Shown: positions 19,308 to 28,822 of the stretch, piece after piece
How positions within the stretch are numbered: the first letter of the stretch is position 1
Layout: each line of letters begins with the position of its first letter
Assembly: GCA_003279055.1 (NCBI GenBank)
Contig: QCBP01000003.1
Location: forward strand, 1-64,000
Length of the DNA stretch: 64,000 nucleotides
From: Prochlorococcus sp. AG-347-I21
Lineage (GTDB): Bacteria > Cyanobacteriota > Cyanobacteriia > PCC-6307 > Cyanobiaceae
Direction of reading: 5' to 3'
The notes under the pieces: generated by a model
Databases searched by the model: none
What the model saw: the letters and a program-made list of their open reading frames with translations, nothing else
Told to the model about the DNA's origin: nothing
Translations under genes and position numbers: made by a program

Positions 19308-20810
19308 TCAAGTTAAACTATTTTTGATTTTACCATTTATTAATTCGCCAATTATTGCGATAGAGCTATAAGCTATCAAAACTAATGTAACTTCTTGCCA
19401 TGCGAAGGAACTTAGTGATTCTTGCAATTGCCAACCTAGACCAACACTTCCAATAACCCCAACAATTGCAGTTTCTCTAATAATAATGTCAGATCTATAA
19501 GCGCAATATGCTAAGTAACTTTTTGCTTGTTGAGAAAATAAACCTAAAAGCCAACTAGTCTTTTTTGTGATTCCTAGAGATTTCATTGCGATATAATTTC
19601 TCTTGTCTTGGCTATCTAGATTTGTAAAAAGTAATTTGCTAGTAATACCAGCGTTGTGGAGACCTAATGTTAAAGCTGCTAAAGATAAAGAAGGATTATT
19701 AAAAGTTAATAGAGTTAGAAGTATTACAGGTGTAGGTATTAAACGTAATAAAAATGCAAAAATTTTTATAAAAATTTTAGAACTATTGTTGTTAAAAAAT
19801 CCTATTACCAATGGAGGTAAACTTATTGCGATTCCTGTTGATAAAAGACTTAAAATTATTGTTTCTAATATAAGTTTTAAGAAATCAAATAATCCTAAAT
19901 CTGAGCTTGATTTAAATAGAGAACTAACGGAATTAAAATTTTCAAAATTATTATTAAAAATAAAATAAAGAAAATATGAAAAAGAAAATAAAATTGTTAT
20001 GAAAAAAACTCCAATAAAAAAAATAGATAGGATTGTATTTGTAGTATTAAATTTTATTTTTTTGAATATTAATCCAGAAAGAATTATCAAAATTGCTAAG
20101 GACCATAAATAAGTCCATAACTCTCTAAAATTCAAAGTTTGGAAAGATAAAAAAATACTGGTACCTATTCCTCCAATCCCAAAAAGTCCAAGAATCACCG
20201 TACTTCTTATTGAACACTCTAATCGATATAAACCAAAGTTTTTAAATGTATTTAATATTGGATTCCATATTAAAGTTAGTAAAGAAGAAAATTTAGGTGC
20301 ATTTATTTGATTTATAGATTCAAAACTTTTGTAATCAATAGTTTCTAATTGTTCAGCAAAAACTTTTGAATTTACAGCAATATAAGGTATACATATAGCT
20401 ATTATTCCTATCGAAAAATTTATTCCATATATTTGCAGTAATATTATTCCCCAAACCACTTCGTGTATAGATCTAATTATTGTTAGAAAAAACCTTATTA
20501 TGCGGTAGAAAAAATTTGGAATATTAAAGATTTTATAAAAAATATTTGAGGAAATTATTCCAAAAACTGCTCCAAAAATAATACTTACTAACCAACTAAA
20601 AAAACCAATTAAAATAGTTTCATTTAATCGCTTAATTACGGTAATAATAATTTCATTATCGATCTTTGGATTAAATGCAGAAATTAAGAATTCTTGGAAT
20701 AATGTAAATCCTCCAAAATGAATATTGTTTATTAATTGATACCCTAGAGGTATGCAAACCAAAATTGGAAGAAAAGATAATGAGGTATAGTTTAATTTTA
20801 ATTTGTTCAA
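19308..20810 (-). CDS. phnE: Phosphonate-type ABC permease, two fused PhnE domains
   Basis: A 500-residue inner-membrane permease, roughly twice the length of a single PhnE. Two halves each carry several spans and an EAA-like loop: one around the QINAPKFSSLLTLIWNPILN region and a second around KSLGITKKTSWLLGLFSQQ. Each pore would thus be formed by one polypeptide. It is the last gene of phnD-phnC-phnE and starts four bases after phnC. The substrate may be phosphonate or phosphite. Confidence 0.88.
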   Translation of the reverse strand: MNKLKLNYTSLSFLPILVCIPLGYQLINNIHFGGFTLFQEFLISAFNPKIDNEIIITVIKRLNETILIGFFSWLVSIIFGAVFGIISSNIFYKIFNIPNFFYRIIRFFLTIIRSIHEVVWGIILLQIYGINFSIGIIAICIPYIAVNSKVFAEQLETIDYKSFESINQINAPKFSSLLTLIWNPILNTFKNFGLYRLECSIRSTVILGLFGIGGIGTSIFLSFQTLNFRELWTYLWSLAILIILSGLIFKKIKFNTTNTILSIFFIGVFFITILFSFSYFLYFIFNNNFENFNSVSSLFKSSSDLGLFDFLKLILETIILSLLSTGIAISLPPLVIGFFNNNSSKIFIKIFAFLLRLIPTPVILLTLLTFNNPSLSLAALTLGLHNAGITSKLLFTNLDSQDKRNYIAMKSLGITKKTSWLLGLFSQQAKSYLAYCAYRSDIIIRETAIVGVIGSVGLGWQLQESLSSFAWQEVTLVLIAYSSIAIIGELINGKIKNSLT

Positions 20811-20814
20811 CTAA

Positions 20815-21555
20815 TTAATATATTTTCTCTAAATGAATCTTCTTTAAGTTATTTCTTTTGATATTGAAAAAAATTTTACCATCACTTATTCCAATAACTT
20901 TATCGAAATCGTTCAGCAAATCTAATCTATGTAATGCAACTAATACAGTCTTTGGCGATTCTTTTGTATTGTTTTTATCTACATTTTCTAGCAGAAGGTT
21001 TTTAATTGTTGTTATCAATTTGGGATCTAAATTATTAAAAGGCTCATCTGCAAGTAATATATTTGATCCTTGAATTAATGATCTAGCTATAGCCACCCTT
21101 TGTTTTTGCCCCCCAGATAGTTTTCTGATTTTTTTGTCGTAAACGGAGTTATGAAGTTTACATAATTTCATATATTTATGCGCCTTCTTAAAAGAACTTA
21201 TATTTAGCAAATTTTTAAAAGCGAAATAAAAGTTGTTTTCCGCTAGTAGTCCACAATTAACATTTTGTTCTGCAGAGAGATCATCTATTAATCTTAAATC
21301 TTGCCAAATAGTTGTTACCTTACTTTTCTGCTTTCTATTTAATTCCTCAAAACTTTTATTGAATAATTTAACCTCACCTTGAGTTGGCTTGATAGTGCCA
21401 TTAAGAACTGATATAAGTGTAGTTTTTCCTGAACCACTTTTACCTAAAAGTGCAATTTTCTCCCCTGAATTTATTTTTAAATTTATTTTATTTAGAATCA
21501 GATTATTTTTGTATTTATAAGATATATTTTTTAATTCTAGGAGAGTATTATTCAT
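20815..21555 (-). CDS. phnC: Phosphonate-type ABC transporter ATPase
   Basis: A 246-residue ATPase with Walker A GKSGSGKTT, signature LSGGQKQRVAIARS, Walker B ILLADEP and switch His in LVALHR. The QDLRLIDDLSAEQNV segment fits PhnC. Its ATG overlaps the TGA of phnD (ATGA), implying coupled translation. Confidence 0.9.
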   Translation of the reverse strand: MNNTLLELKNISYKYKNNLILNKINLKINSGEKIALLGKSGSGKTTLISVLNGTIKPTQGEVKLFNKSFEELNRKQKSKVTTIWQDLRLIDDLSAEQNVNCGLLAENNFYFAFKNLLNISSFKKAHKYMKLCKLHNSVYDKKIRKLSGGQKQRVAIARSLIQGSNILLADEPFNNLDPKLITTIKNLLLENVDKNNTKESPKTVLVALHRLDLLNDFDKVIGISDGKIFFNIKRNNLKKIHLEKIY

Positions 21556-22445
21556 CTAATTTTATTTAATTTCCTCCCGATTTCCTCTATATTTTTATAC
21601 TGTTTTCCTTCTGCATTTATAAATCTTTTTGCATTGAACATATCTAAAATCTGTTTATGTGATTTTTGCTTTATATCTAAATTTAGAATTACTGATTTAA
21701 GTTCGTTTGTAAACCCTTCCCCGAATCTATTTTCAAGATCCCCTTGAGCCACCCAATGATAGTCAACATATTCTGGGGTGATCCAGAATAATTTTAAATT
21801 ACTTGTTCTTTTGGGATTACTTTTAAGATTTCTTTCCCAAACTTGTTTATTTAAAGCTCCAGCATCAAATGCCCCACTATTAACTAAAGCTATAGTGGCA
21901 TCATGACTGCCACTAAAACCCGCTTTCCCCCCTTTAAAGTGTTTAATTTCTACCCCTGCTCGATTTAAAAAATATTCTGGCATCAATCTTCCAGAAGTTG
22001 AGTTTTCAGAGCCAAAAGTAAATCTTAAATTCTTTAGTTTTTTAAGCCCTTTAATGTTTGAAATTGAGTTAAGTTTTAAATTTTTGTTTACTATAAAAAC
22101 ACTTTTAAATTCCTTATCGATATCTCTTTGAGCTATAACTATTGAATTAGGATTTTGTAATCTTGCTTGAACTCCTGATAAACCGCCAAACCAAACTAAA
22201 TCTAAATCTTTAGTTCTAAATCCAGTTACTGCTGCAACATAATTAATAACAGGAATGTATTTAACTTCTACATCAAGTTGTTTGGATAATTCTTTTGAAA
22301 ATAAATTAAATCTTTTGTCCAAAACATCTTGGTTTTGATCAGGTATTGCTCCAACTTTTAAAACTTTGGGATTTGAAAATACAGGTGATGAAAAAATAGA
22401 AAATAATAGAGATGTACTTATTAGGAAATTCTTAAAATTAAACAT
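21552..22445 (-). CDS. phnD: Phosphonate/phosphite-binding periplasmic protein
   Basis: A solute-binding protein of the PhnD family. The ATG at 22445 gives a clean signal peptide (MFNFKNFLISTSLLFSIFSS, cleavage near SNPKV) and avoids overlap with the aminotransferase; a longer TTG frame from 22487 would bury the signal and is not preferred. Family features include GAIPDQNQDVL and TFGSENSTSGRLMPEYFL. No C-P lyase or phosphite dehydrogenase gene is adjacent, so how the imported compound is used is not shown. Confidence 0.9.
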   Translation of the reverse strand: MFNFKNFLISTSLLFSIFSSPVFSNPKVLKVGAIPDQNQDVLDKRFNLFSKELSKQLDVEVKYIPVINYVAAVTGFRTKDLDLVWFGGLSGVQARLQNPNSIVIAQRDIDKEFKSVFIVNKNLKLNSISNIKGLKKLKNLRFTFGSENSTSGRLMPEYFLNRAGVEIKHFKGGKAGFSGSHDATIALVNSGAFDAGALNKQVWERNLKSNPKRTSNLKLFWITPEYVDYHWVAQGDLENRFGEGFTNELKSVILNLDIKQKSHKQILDMFNAKRFINAEGKQYKNIEEIGRKLNKIR

Positions 22446-22458
22446 ATCAATGTTTGAT

Positions 22459-23637
22459 TTAATAGTATTCAGAGATTGCTTTTTCAATCCTTTTTAGGCC
22501 ATCTTTTATTTTACTCTCTGAAGCTGCACAAGATATCCTAATGCATTGATCAGCCCCAAAAGCTTTTCCTGGTACAACAACTAATCCGTAATCTTGAAGA
22601 GCTTTATTGCAGAAATCAACAGAAGTAATTGAAGAGTTAGGTAATTTTGGAAATGCATAAAATGCTCCATTAGGTTCTTCAATATAAATACCATCTATAT
22701 TCTTAAGGCCCTCATAGAGAAGACTTCTTCTTTGATCATAATGGCTATTTATCATTGAGAAAAACTCATTATTAATTTTTAAAGCTTCTAAAGCACCTTT
22801 TTGAACAAAAGAGCAAACATTACTTGTACTTTGACTTTGTAATGCTGAGGATGCTTTGATTACATCTTTGGGACCTACTAAATAACCTATCCTCCAGCCA
22901 GTCATAGCCCATCCTTTCGCAAACCCATTTATTATAAAAATCCTATCTTTTAAGTCATTTGCTAATGAAGATAAACTGTAGTGTTTAAATTCTTTTTTAA
23001 GGATTAGTTCGTAAATCTCATCAGAAAGAATATTGATATTTGGATTTTCTCTAGCTAAATCGGCAATTTGTAATAATTCTTCCTTTGACATAACTCTTCC
23101 AGTAGGGTTATTAGGAGAATTGATAATTATAAATTTAGTTTTTGAAGAGATTTTAGACTTCAAATCTTCTATATTTATTTTGAATCCATCTTCTGCAGAA
23201 GAATTTGTAAAAATTGGCTTCCCACCCGCCAATCTAACCATCTGGGGATAACTTAACCAATATGGAGAAGGAATAATAACTTCGTCTCCAGTATTTAACA
23301 ATACTTGGAAAAGATTATATATTGCTTGCTTAGCACCATTTGTGACCATTACATTTTCAAATTCATAATTTAAATCGTTTTGAATTTGAAGTTTATTTGC
23401 AATTGCTTTTCGGAGATCTAAATTCCCCGCTGCGGGCCCGTACTTTGTAAATCCATCAAATATAGCTTTACTTGTAGCCTCTATAACTTCTTTTGGAGCA
23501 TCAAAATCAGGTTCTCCTGCACTTAAATTGCAAATGTCTAGTCCTTCTGCAGATAATTGATTTGCTTTAGCACTTATCTGCAATGTAAGAGAAGGTTCAA
23601 TTGAAAGTGCCCGATCAGATAAATTAACTTGACTCAT
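22459..23637 (-). CDS. Class I aminotransferase, aspartate/prephenate type
   Basis: A PLP-dependent enzyme of about 392 residues. PNNPTGRVMS binds the cofactor region, SDEIYE follows, and the Schiff-base Lys lies in GFAKGWAMTG. The family transfers amino groups between aspartate (or prephenate) and 2-oxoacids. ATG at 23637 (MSQVNLSDRA) is preferred over the in-frame TTG 18 bases upstream. phnD begins 14 bases after its stop. Confidence 0.9.
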   Translation of the reverse strand: MSQVNLSDRALSIEPSLTLQISAKANQLSAEGLDICNLSAGEPDFDAPKEVIEATSKAIFDGFTKYGPAAGNLDLRKAIANKLQIQNDLNYEFENVMVTNGAKQAIYNLFQVLLNTGDEVIIPSPYWLSYPQMVRLAGGKPIFTNSSAEDGFKINIEDLKSKISSKTKFIIINSPNNPTGRVMSKEELLQIADLARENPNINILSDEIYELILKKEFKHYSLSSLANDLKDRIFIINGFAKGWAMTGWRIGYLVGPKDVIKASSALQSQSTSNVCSFVQKGALEALKINNEFFSMINSHYDQRRSLLYEGLKNIDGIYIEEPNGAFYAFPKLPNSSITSVDFCNKALQDYGLVVVPGKAFGADQCIRISCAASESKIKDGLKRIEKAISEYY

Positions 23638-23798
23638 TGACTTATGACTTTTCAAATATGACTTTTAATAATGACAAATGCATAAATTAAGAATAAATAA
23701 AAGTATCACACTATGGTTTAATTTAGTTCATTTTCTTAATCTATTTTATTTTCATGTTTTGAGTTCTTAAGATAAAAATATTTAAAGTTTTATTTTCG

Positions 23799-24302
23799 GT
23801 GAAAAGGTTAGTTATTGGGAGAGGAAGTGTATTTGCAGATTTGTTAGTAATTGGTGAGGCACCTGGAGCCCAGGAAGATTTAGAAGGAAAACCTTATGTA
23901 GGTAAATCTGGTAAGTTATTAAACGAATTATTAATACAAGTTGGAATTGATTATAAGAAGGATGTTTATTTTTGTAATGTAATTAAATGTCGTCCACCAA
24001 ATAATAGAAAACCCACTGCTAGAGAAATTAATATTCACAAACCTTGGTTATTACAGCAAATAAAGTTAGTCGATCCAAAATTTATATTACTTACTGGTTC
24101 TACTGCTATGAGAGCTATTTTAGAAGTTAAAGATCCTATAAGTAATTTAAGAGGTCAATGGATTAAAAAAGATGGGAGAGAAATTATGGTAATTTTTCAT
24201 CCATCTTATTTGTTGAGATTTCCTTCAAAAGAAATCAATAAACCTTACCATCTAACTTTGAAAGACCTAGAGAATGTAAGTGGTAAACTATATGCCGTAT
24301 AA
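23799..24302 (+). CDS. Uracil-DNA glycosylase, family 4-like, without the N-terminal iron-sulfur motif
   Basis: A 167-residue DNA repair enzyme that removes uracil. Motifs GEAPGAQED (19-27), YVGKSGKLL and HPSYLL are intact, as is KCRPPNNR. Normal family-4 enzymes have four Fe-S cysteines: CxxC at the N-terminus, the Cys of KCRPP, and one 16 residues later. Here the frame starts (GTG) after the CxxC position, and the in-frame codons back to the upstream stop encode no Cys. C64 is present, but position 80 is His. The cluster is therefore probably absent or altered; see findings. Confidence 0.85.
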   Translation: MKRLVIGRGSVFADLLVIGEAPGAQEDLEGKPYVGKSGKLLNELLIQVGIDYKKDVYFCNVIKCRPPNNRKPTAREINIHKPWLLQQIKLVDPKFILLTGSTAMRAILEVKDPISNLRGQWIKKDGREIMVIFHPSYLLRFPSKEINKPYHLTLKDLENVSGKLYAV

Positions 24303-24337
24303 TTTAGTGAAATCCTTTTTGAATATCAAGAATTTTA

Positions 24338-25555
24338 ATGTCATTAACTCAATCTAAAGAGGTTAATAGTCTCTCCAAAAGATATTCAACTCATATTGAG
24401 AGAAGGATAACTAGAACAGTAATGGTGGGTAATGTAGCTATTGGAAGTGATTATCCAGTAAGAGTTCAATCGATGATAAATGAAGATACGATGGATGTCG
24501 AAAATGCTTACTTAGCTATTAAAAGACTTCATGATGTGGGTTGTGAAATAGTAAGGTTAACTGTCCCTTCGTTAGCACATGCCAAAGCAGTAGGAGATAT
24601 AAAGGCAAAATTACTAGAAAATAATATCAATACCCCCTTGGTGGCTGATGTTCACCATAATGGTATGAAAATTGCAATGGAAGTTGCAAAACATGTTGAT
24701 AAAGTAAGAATTAATCCTGGATTGTTTGTTTTTGAAAAATCAGACCCTACAAGAACTGAATATACAGATGAGGAATTTGAAACTATTAAGCAAACAATAC
24801 TTAAAAGATTTACCCCTTTAGTTGAAGTTTTAAAGGCTGAAAATAAAGCTCTAAGGATTGGAGTTAATCATGGGTCTCTATCTGAGAGGATGCTTTTTAC
24901 TTATGGAGATACGCCATTAGGAATGACAGAATCTGCGATGGAGTTCGTCAAAATTTGTGATGAGCTTGATTTTCATAACATAATTATTTCTATGAAAGCT
25001 TCTAGGGCTCCTGTCATGATGGCAGCTTACAGAATGATTGCAGATAGGCTTGACTCAGAAGGATATAACTATCCCTTACATTTAGGAGTGACCGAAGCTG
25101 GTGATGGTGATTATGGAAGGATTAAAAGTACTGCTGGAATTGGAACGCTTTTAGCAGAGGGATTAGGAGATACCATCAGGGTTTCCTTAACAGAAGCTCC
25201 AGAAAAGGAAATACCAGTGTGCTATTCAATTTTGCAATCTTTAGGATTAAGAAAAACGATGGTTGAATATATCAGTTGCCCCAGTTGTGGTAGAACACTT
25301 TTCAATCTAGAAGAAGTTGTAGATAAAGTTAGGAACGCTACCTCACATTTGACGGGTCTAGATATAGCAATAATGGGATGTATTGTTAATGGGCCAGGAG
25401 AAATGGCAGATGCTGATTATGGTTATGTTGGAAAAGGTAAAGGAACTATTGCCTTATATAGAAGAAAAGAAGAGATAAAAAGAGTACCTGAAGATGAGGG
25501 CGTTAATGCTTTAATCCAACTTATTAAGGATGATGGGAAGTGGATTGATCCTTAA
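24338..25555 (+). CDS. ispG: 4-hydroxy-3-methylbut-2-enyl diphosphate synthase
   Basis: A 405-residue iron-sulfur enzyme, the penultimate step of the MEP isoprenoid pathway. The conserved front end is [14 protein letters not shown] and the 4Fe-4S site is formed by CPSCGRT and GCIVNGPGE near the C-terminus. Single-domain bacterial length. ATG start, 35 bases after the glycosylase gene on the same strand. Confidence 0.96.
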   Translation: MSLTQSKEVNSLSKRYSTHIERRITRTVMVGNVAIGSDYPVRVQSMINEDTMDVENAYLAIKRLHDVGCEIVRLTVPSLAHAKAVGDIKAKLLENNINTPLVADVHHNGMKIAMEVAKHVDKVRINPGLFVFEKSDPTRTEYTDEEFETIKQTILKRFTPLVEVLKAENKALRIGVNHGSLSERMLFTYGDTPLGMTESAMEFVKICDELDFHNIIISMKASRAPVMMAAYRMIADRLDSEGYNYPLHLGVTEAGDGDYGRIKSTAGIGTLLAEGLGDTIRVSLTEAPEKEIPVCYSILQSLGLRKTMVEYISCPSCGRTLFNLEEVVDKVRNATSHLTGLDIAIMGCIVNGPGEMADADYGYVGKGKGTIALYRRKEEIKRVPEDEGVNALIQLIKDDGKWIDP

Positions 25556-25616
25556 GGATTTGTCAAATTTTTGAATTATAAATAAATTCTTTTTATAATA
25601 AAAAATATCGAATTAT

Positions 25617-26951
25617 TTGAAGATAAGAAAATTGCTTAAAAAAAAATATATATTTCTGTTTGCGACATCCTTTTCTGGGTTATTTTTAAATAATTTTGCA
25701 GAGGCAACAGTTTTAAATAATAGTTATAAAGAAGTAATTGATCATGTTTGGCAAATTGTATATAGAGATTTTCTTGATTCAAACGGCAAATTTCAAAAGT
25801 CCAATTGGATTAATCTAAGAAAAGAGGTTTTATCAAAAACATATTCAGACAGCAATGAAGCATATGATGCGATTAGAGATATGCTTTCTAATTTAGATGA
25901 TTCTTATACAAGATTTTTAGAACCTAAGGAATTTAATCAAATGAGAATTGATACCTCTGGCGAATTAACTGGAGTTGGTATCCAAATAGTTAAAGATAAA
26001 GAATCTGATGATTTAATAATTATTTCTCCCATAGAGGGCACCCCTGCATTTGATGCTGGAATTAAAGCTAGAGATAAAATATTATCTATAGATGATATTT
26101 CTACTGAAGGTATGAATATTGAGGATGCCGTGAAATTAATAAGAGGACAAAGAGGTACTAAAGTAAAGCTTGAAATTCTTAGAGGTTCTCAATCCTTTTT
26201 TAAGACTTTATCAAGAGAAAAAATTGAAATAAAATCTGTATCAAGTAAAGTCAATCAAACCAAAAATGGCTTATCAATTGGCTACGTAAGAATTAAACAA
26301 TTTAATGCAAATGCATCCAAAGAAACTAGAGATGCTATTAAGGATTTAGAAACAAAAAAAGTCGCAGGATATGTTCTTGACTTGAGAAGTAATCCTGGAG
26401 GTTTATTAGAATCAAGCATTGATATCTCAAGGCACTTCATTAACAAAGGAGTAATAGTAAGTACAGTAAGTAAAAATGGTTTAAAAGAAACAAAAAAAGG
26501 AAATGGTCAAGCTCTAACAAAAAAGCCCTTAGTTGTGTTAGTCAATGAGGGCTCTGCTAGTGCTAGTGAAATAGTCTCAGGAGCAATAAAAGATAACAAA
26601 AGAGGAAAATTAGTTGGGAAGAAAACGTTTGGTAAAGGTCTAGTTCAATCTATGAGAACTTTAGTTGATGGTTCAGGTCTAACTGTTACAGTCGCTAAGT
26701 ATTTAACTCCGAACGGCACTGATATAAACAAATCTGGAATTATTCCAGACATAGAAGTAAAAATGAATATAAACCCTATTCTCCAAAGAGAAATTGGAAC
26801 TAGAAAAGATAATCAATACAGAGCTGGTGAAAAAGAGCTAGTAAATATAATTAAAAGAAATAATCAGATAAGTGAATTTAATCCAAACACTACCAACCTT
26901 AATGCATTCCTAAAAATTAAGAAGGAAAATAAAATTTTTGCCTTAAATTAA
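25617..26951 (+). CDS. ctp: Carboxyl-terminal processing protease (S41)
   Basis: A 444-residue secreted protease. A signal peptide (~1-30, ending FAEA) is followed by a PDZ domain (~95-190, GVGIQI to IRGQRGTKVKL) and the catalytic part with RSNPGG, the nucleophile Ser in NEGSASASEI and Lys in GKKTFGKG. CtpA members mature the D1 protein in the thylakoid lumen; which Ctp paralogue this is cannot be decided. Start TTG. Its last four bases overlap the convergent nadA. Confidence 0.92.
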   Translation: MKIRKLLKKKYIFLFATSFSGLFLNNFAEATVLNNSYKEVIDHVWQIVYRDFLDSNGKFQKSNWINLRKEVLSKTYSDSNEAYDAIRDMLSNLDDSYTRFLEPKEFNQMRIDTSGELTGVGIQIVKDKESDDLIIISPIEGTPAFDAGIKARDKILSIDDISTEGMNIEDAVKLIRGQRGTKVKLEILRGSQSFFKTLSREKIEIKSVSSKVNQTKNGLSIGYVRIKQFNANASKETRDAIKDLETKKVAGYVLDLRSNPGGLLESSIDISRHFINKGVIVSTVSKNGLKETKKGNGQALTKKPLVVLVNEGSASASEIVSGAIKDNKRGKLVGKKTFGKGLVQSMRTLVDGSGLTVTVAKYLTPNGTDINKSGIIPDIEVKMNINPILQREIGTRKDNQYRAGEKELVNIIKRNNQISEFNPNTTNLNAFLKIKKENKIFALN

Positions 26952-27862
26952 TTACTCATATCTAGCATTCTCTTTATTGGTACATAGGCTTTTCTTATTA
27001 TTTCTGGGTCAAGTTCGATAGATGGTGAATTGTTTTTCAAACAATCTAAAATTTTCTCTAAAGTATTTAATTTCATATATGGACACTCGTTACATTTACA
27101 ACCTTCTATGTCAGGGACTTCAATAAAAATTTTGTTAGGTTCTTTCTTTTTCATTTGATGAATTATTCCAGGTTCAGTTAGTACCATGTAAGTTTTAGAT
27201 GGATCTTTACTTACGAAATCAAGCAGCTTACTTGTTGATCCAATAAAGTCTGAGAGATTTAGTAAATTTTGACTACATTCAGGATGAGCAATGACTTTTG
27301 ATCCTGGATTTTGAAACTTTAGTTTTAGAAGTGCTTCTTCACTAAATGATTCATGAACAATGCAGCTGCCAGGCCATAATTTAAGATCTCTTCCTGAATT
27401 TTTCTTTACCCATCTCCCAAGGTTCTGATCTGGAGCAAATATTATCTTTTTATCTGTAGGTATCTTTTTAATTAATGAGACCGCATTACTGCTTGTACAT
27501 ATCAGATCACTTTGAGCTTTTACTTCTGCAGTACAATTTATATAACTTACGACATAGTGATCTGGATTTTCTTCCCTGAACTTTTGAAATTTATCTGAGG
27601 GACAATCGTCTGCTAGTGAGCATCCTGCGTCAATATCTGGTAATAGGACTGTTTTATTAGGGCTTAGTATTTTTGCAGTTTCGGCCATGAAGTGCACGCC
27701 ACAAAAAATTATTATATCTGCATCATTATTAGCAGCTTTCCTGGATAGATCTAATGAATCGCCAATAAAATCTGCAATTTCCTGAATCTCTGGAGCTTGA
27801 TAATAGTGCGCAAGAATAATTGCATTAGCTTTTTTGCAACGCTCCTTTATTTCAGAAATCAA
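26948..27862 (-). CDS. nadA: Quinolinate synthase A
   Basis: A 304-residue 4Fe-4S enzyme making quinolinate for NAD. Visible are AHYYQAPEIQEIADFIGDS, the Fe-S Cys in DAGCSLADDC, PGSCIVHE, GSTSKL and the C-terminal CKCNECPY. The TTG at 27862 begins at the usual helix. The frame stays open 19 more codons upstream but offers no ATG or GTG there, so the true start is uncertain. Confidence 0.94.
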   Translation of the reverse strand: MISEIKERCKKANAIILAHYYQAPEIQEIADFIGDSLDLSRKAANNDADIIIFCGVHFMAETAKILSPNKTVLLPDIDAGCSLADDCPSDKFQKFREENPDHYVVSYINCTAEVKAQSDLICTSSNAVSLIKKIPTDKKIIFAPDQNLGRWVKKNSGRDLKLWPGSCIVHESFSEEALLKLKFQNPGSKVIAHPECSQNLLNLSDFIGSTSKLLDFVSKDPSKTYMVLTEPGIIHQMKKKEPNKIFIEVPDIEGCKCNECPYMKLNTLEKILDCLKNNSPSIELDPEIIRKAYVPIKRMLDMSN

Positions 27863-27965
27863 ATCCTCTTCGTTTTGAACTGATTTCTGTTTTGCAGTAG
27901 AACTTATACTGGTCAGGATTTAGAATATCTCTAAATAGATTATATGCCTTTAAACAGAAAAAATT

Positions 27966-28799
27966 CTGACAAATTTAAAAATTGCTATTGTTGGTGACTG
28001 TCATGGTCAATGGTCTGAATTAGACTTGAAAGTTTTATCGATTATCAAACCAAATATTGTTTTATTTGTTGGTGATATTTCTGATGGGAGTGTCAAAATA
28101 ATTAAAAAAATCAATGAGATCAAAATTCCTACTTTTGTGATTTTAGGGAATCATGATAGAGGGAAAGATTCTACAGGCGAAACTCTCTCAAAGCAGATAC
28201 GTGTTCTTGGTGAAAAATATTGTGCATGGGATTTGAAAGTTTTTGATAATCAAATAAATTTATTGTCTGCTAGACCATGTAGTTCTGGCGGTGGCTACTA
28301 TCTTTCGAAAGAAGTTAAAGGTGTTTATGGACCTATCACCGAACAAGATTCAATAAATAAAATTATCAAATGTTCAGAAGAGAGTGTCGAAGATATACCT
28401 TTAATAATTATGTCTCATGCTGGCCCCTCGGGTTTAGGCTCAGAACCTAAAAGCATTTGCGGGAAAGACTGGAAATTACCTTCATTAGATTGGGGAGATA
28501 GAGATTTGTCTGTGGCTATTTCTCAAATACAAAAGAGAAGAAAAGTTGATCTTGTAATTTTTGGTCATATGCACAACCGGCTTAAAAGAAATCTTGGTTT
28601 AAGAGAGATGTTTAAAATTGATAGCAAAGGTACAATTTATTTCAACACTGCTGTGGTGCCAAGATATAAAACTGATAAAGGTGGGAAATTACTAATTAAC
28701 TTTTCATGGATTGAGTTTAAAAAAAAGGGATTAAGTCATGTTTCTCATCGATGGTATTCAGAATCTGGTGAAATTCGTGAAGAAGAAAAATTTTTTTAG
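27966..28799 (+). CDS. Calcineurin-like metallophosphoesterase (TIGR04168-like)
   Basis: A cytoplasmic phosphoesterase. The first metal motif, GDCHGQW, is encoded at ~27993-28013, ahead of the first TTG at 28026; the remaining motifs are VGDISDGS, LGNHDRG, MSHAGP and FGHMHNR. Because the DxH motif is essential, the gene must start upstream of 28026. Between the TAA at 27951 and that motif there is no ATG, GTG or TTG in frame; CTG (27966) or ATT (27963) are the candidates. I place it at CTG as a best guess. Substrate unknown. Confidence 0.82.
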   Translation: MTNLKIAIVGDCHGQWSELDLKVLSIIKPNIVLFVGDISDGSVKIIKKINEIKIPTFVILGNHDRGKDSTGETLSKQIRVLGEKYCAWDLKVFDNQINLLSARPCSSGGGYYLSKEVKGVYGPITEQDSINKIIKCSEESVEDIPLIIMSHAGPSGLGSEPKSICGKDWKLPSLDWGDRDLSVAISQIQKRRKVDLVIFGHMHNRLKRNLGLREMFKIDSKGTIYFNTAVVPRYKTDKGGKLLINFSWIEFKKKGLSHVSHRWYSESGEIREEEKFF

Positions 28800-28822
28800 G
28801 ATTAGATATTTTTGTTCATATT

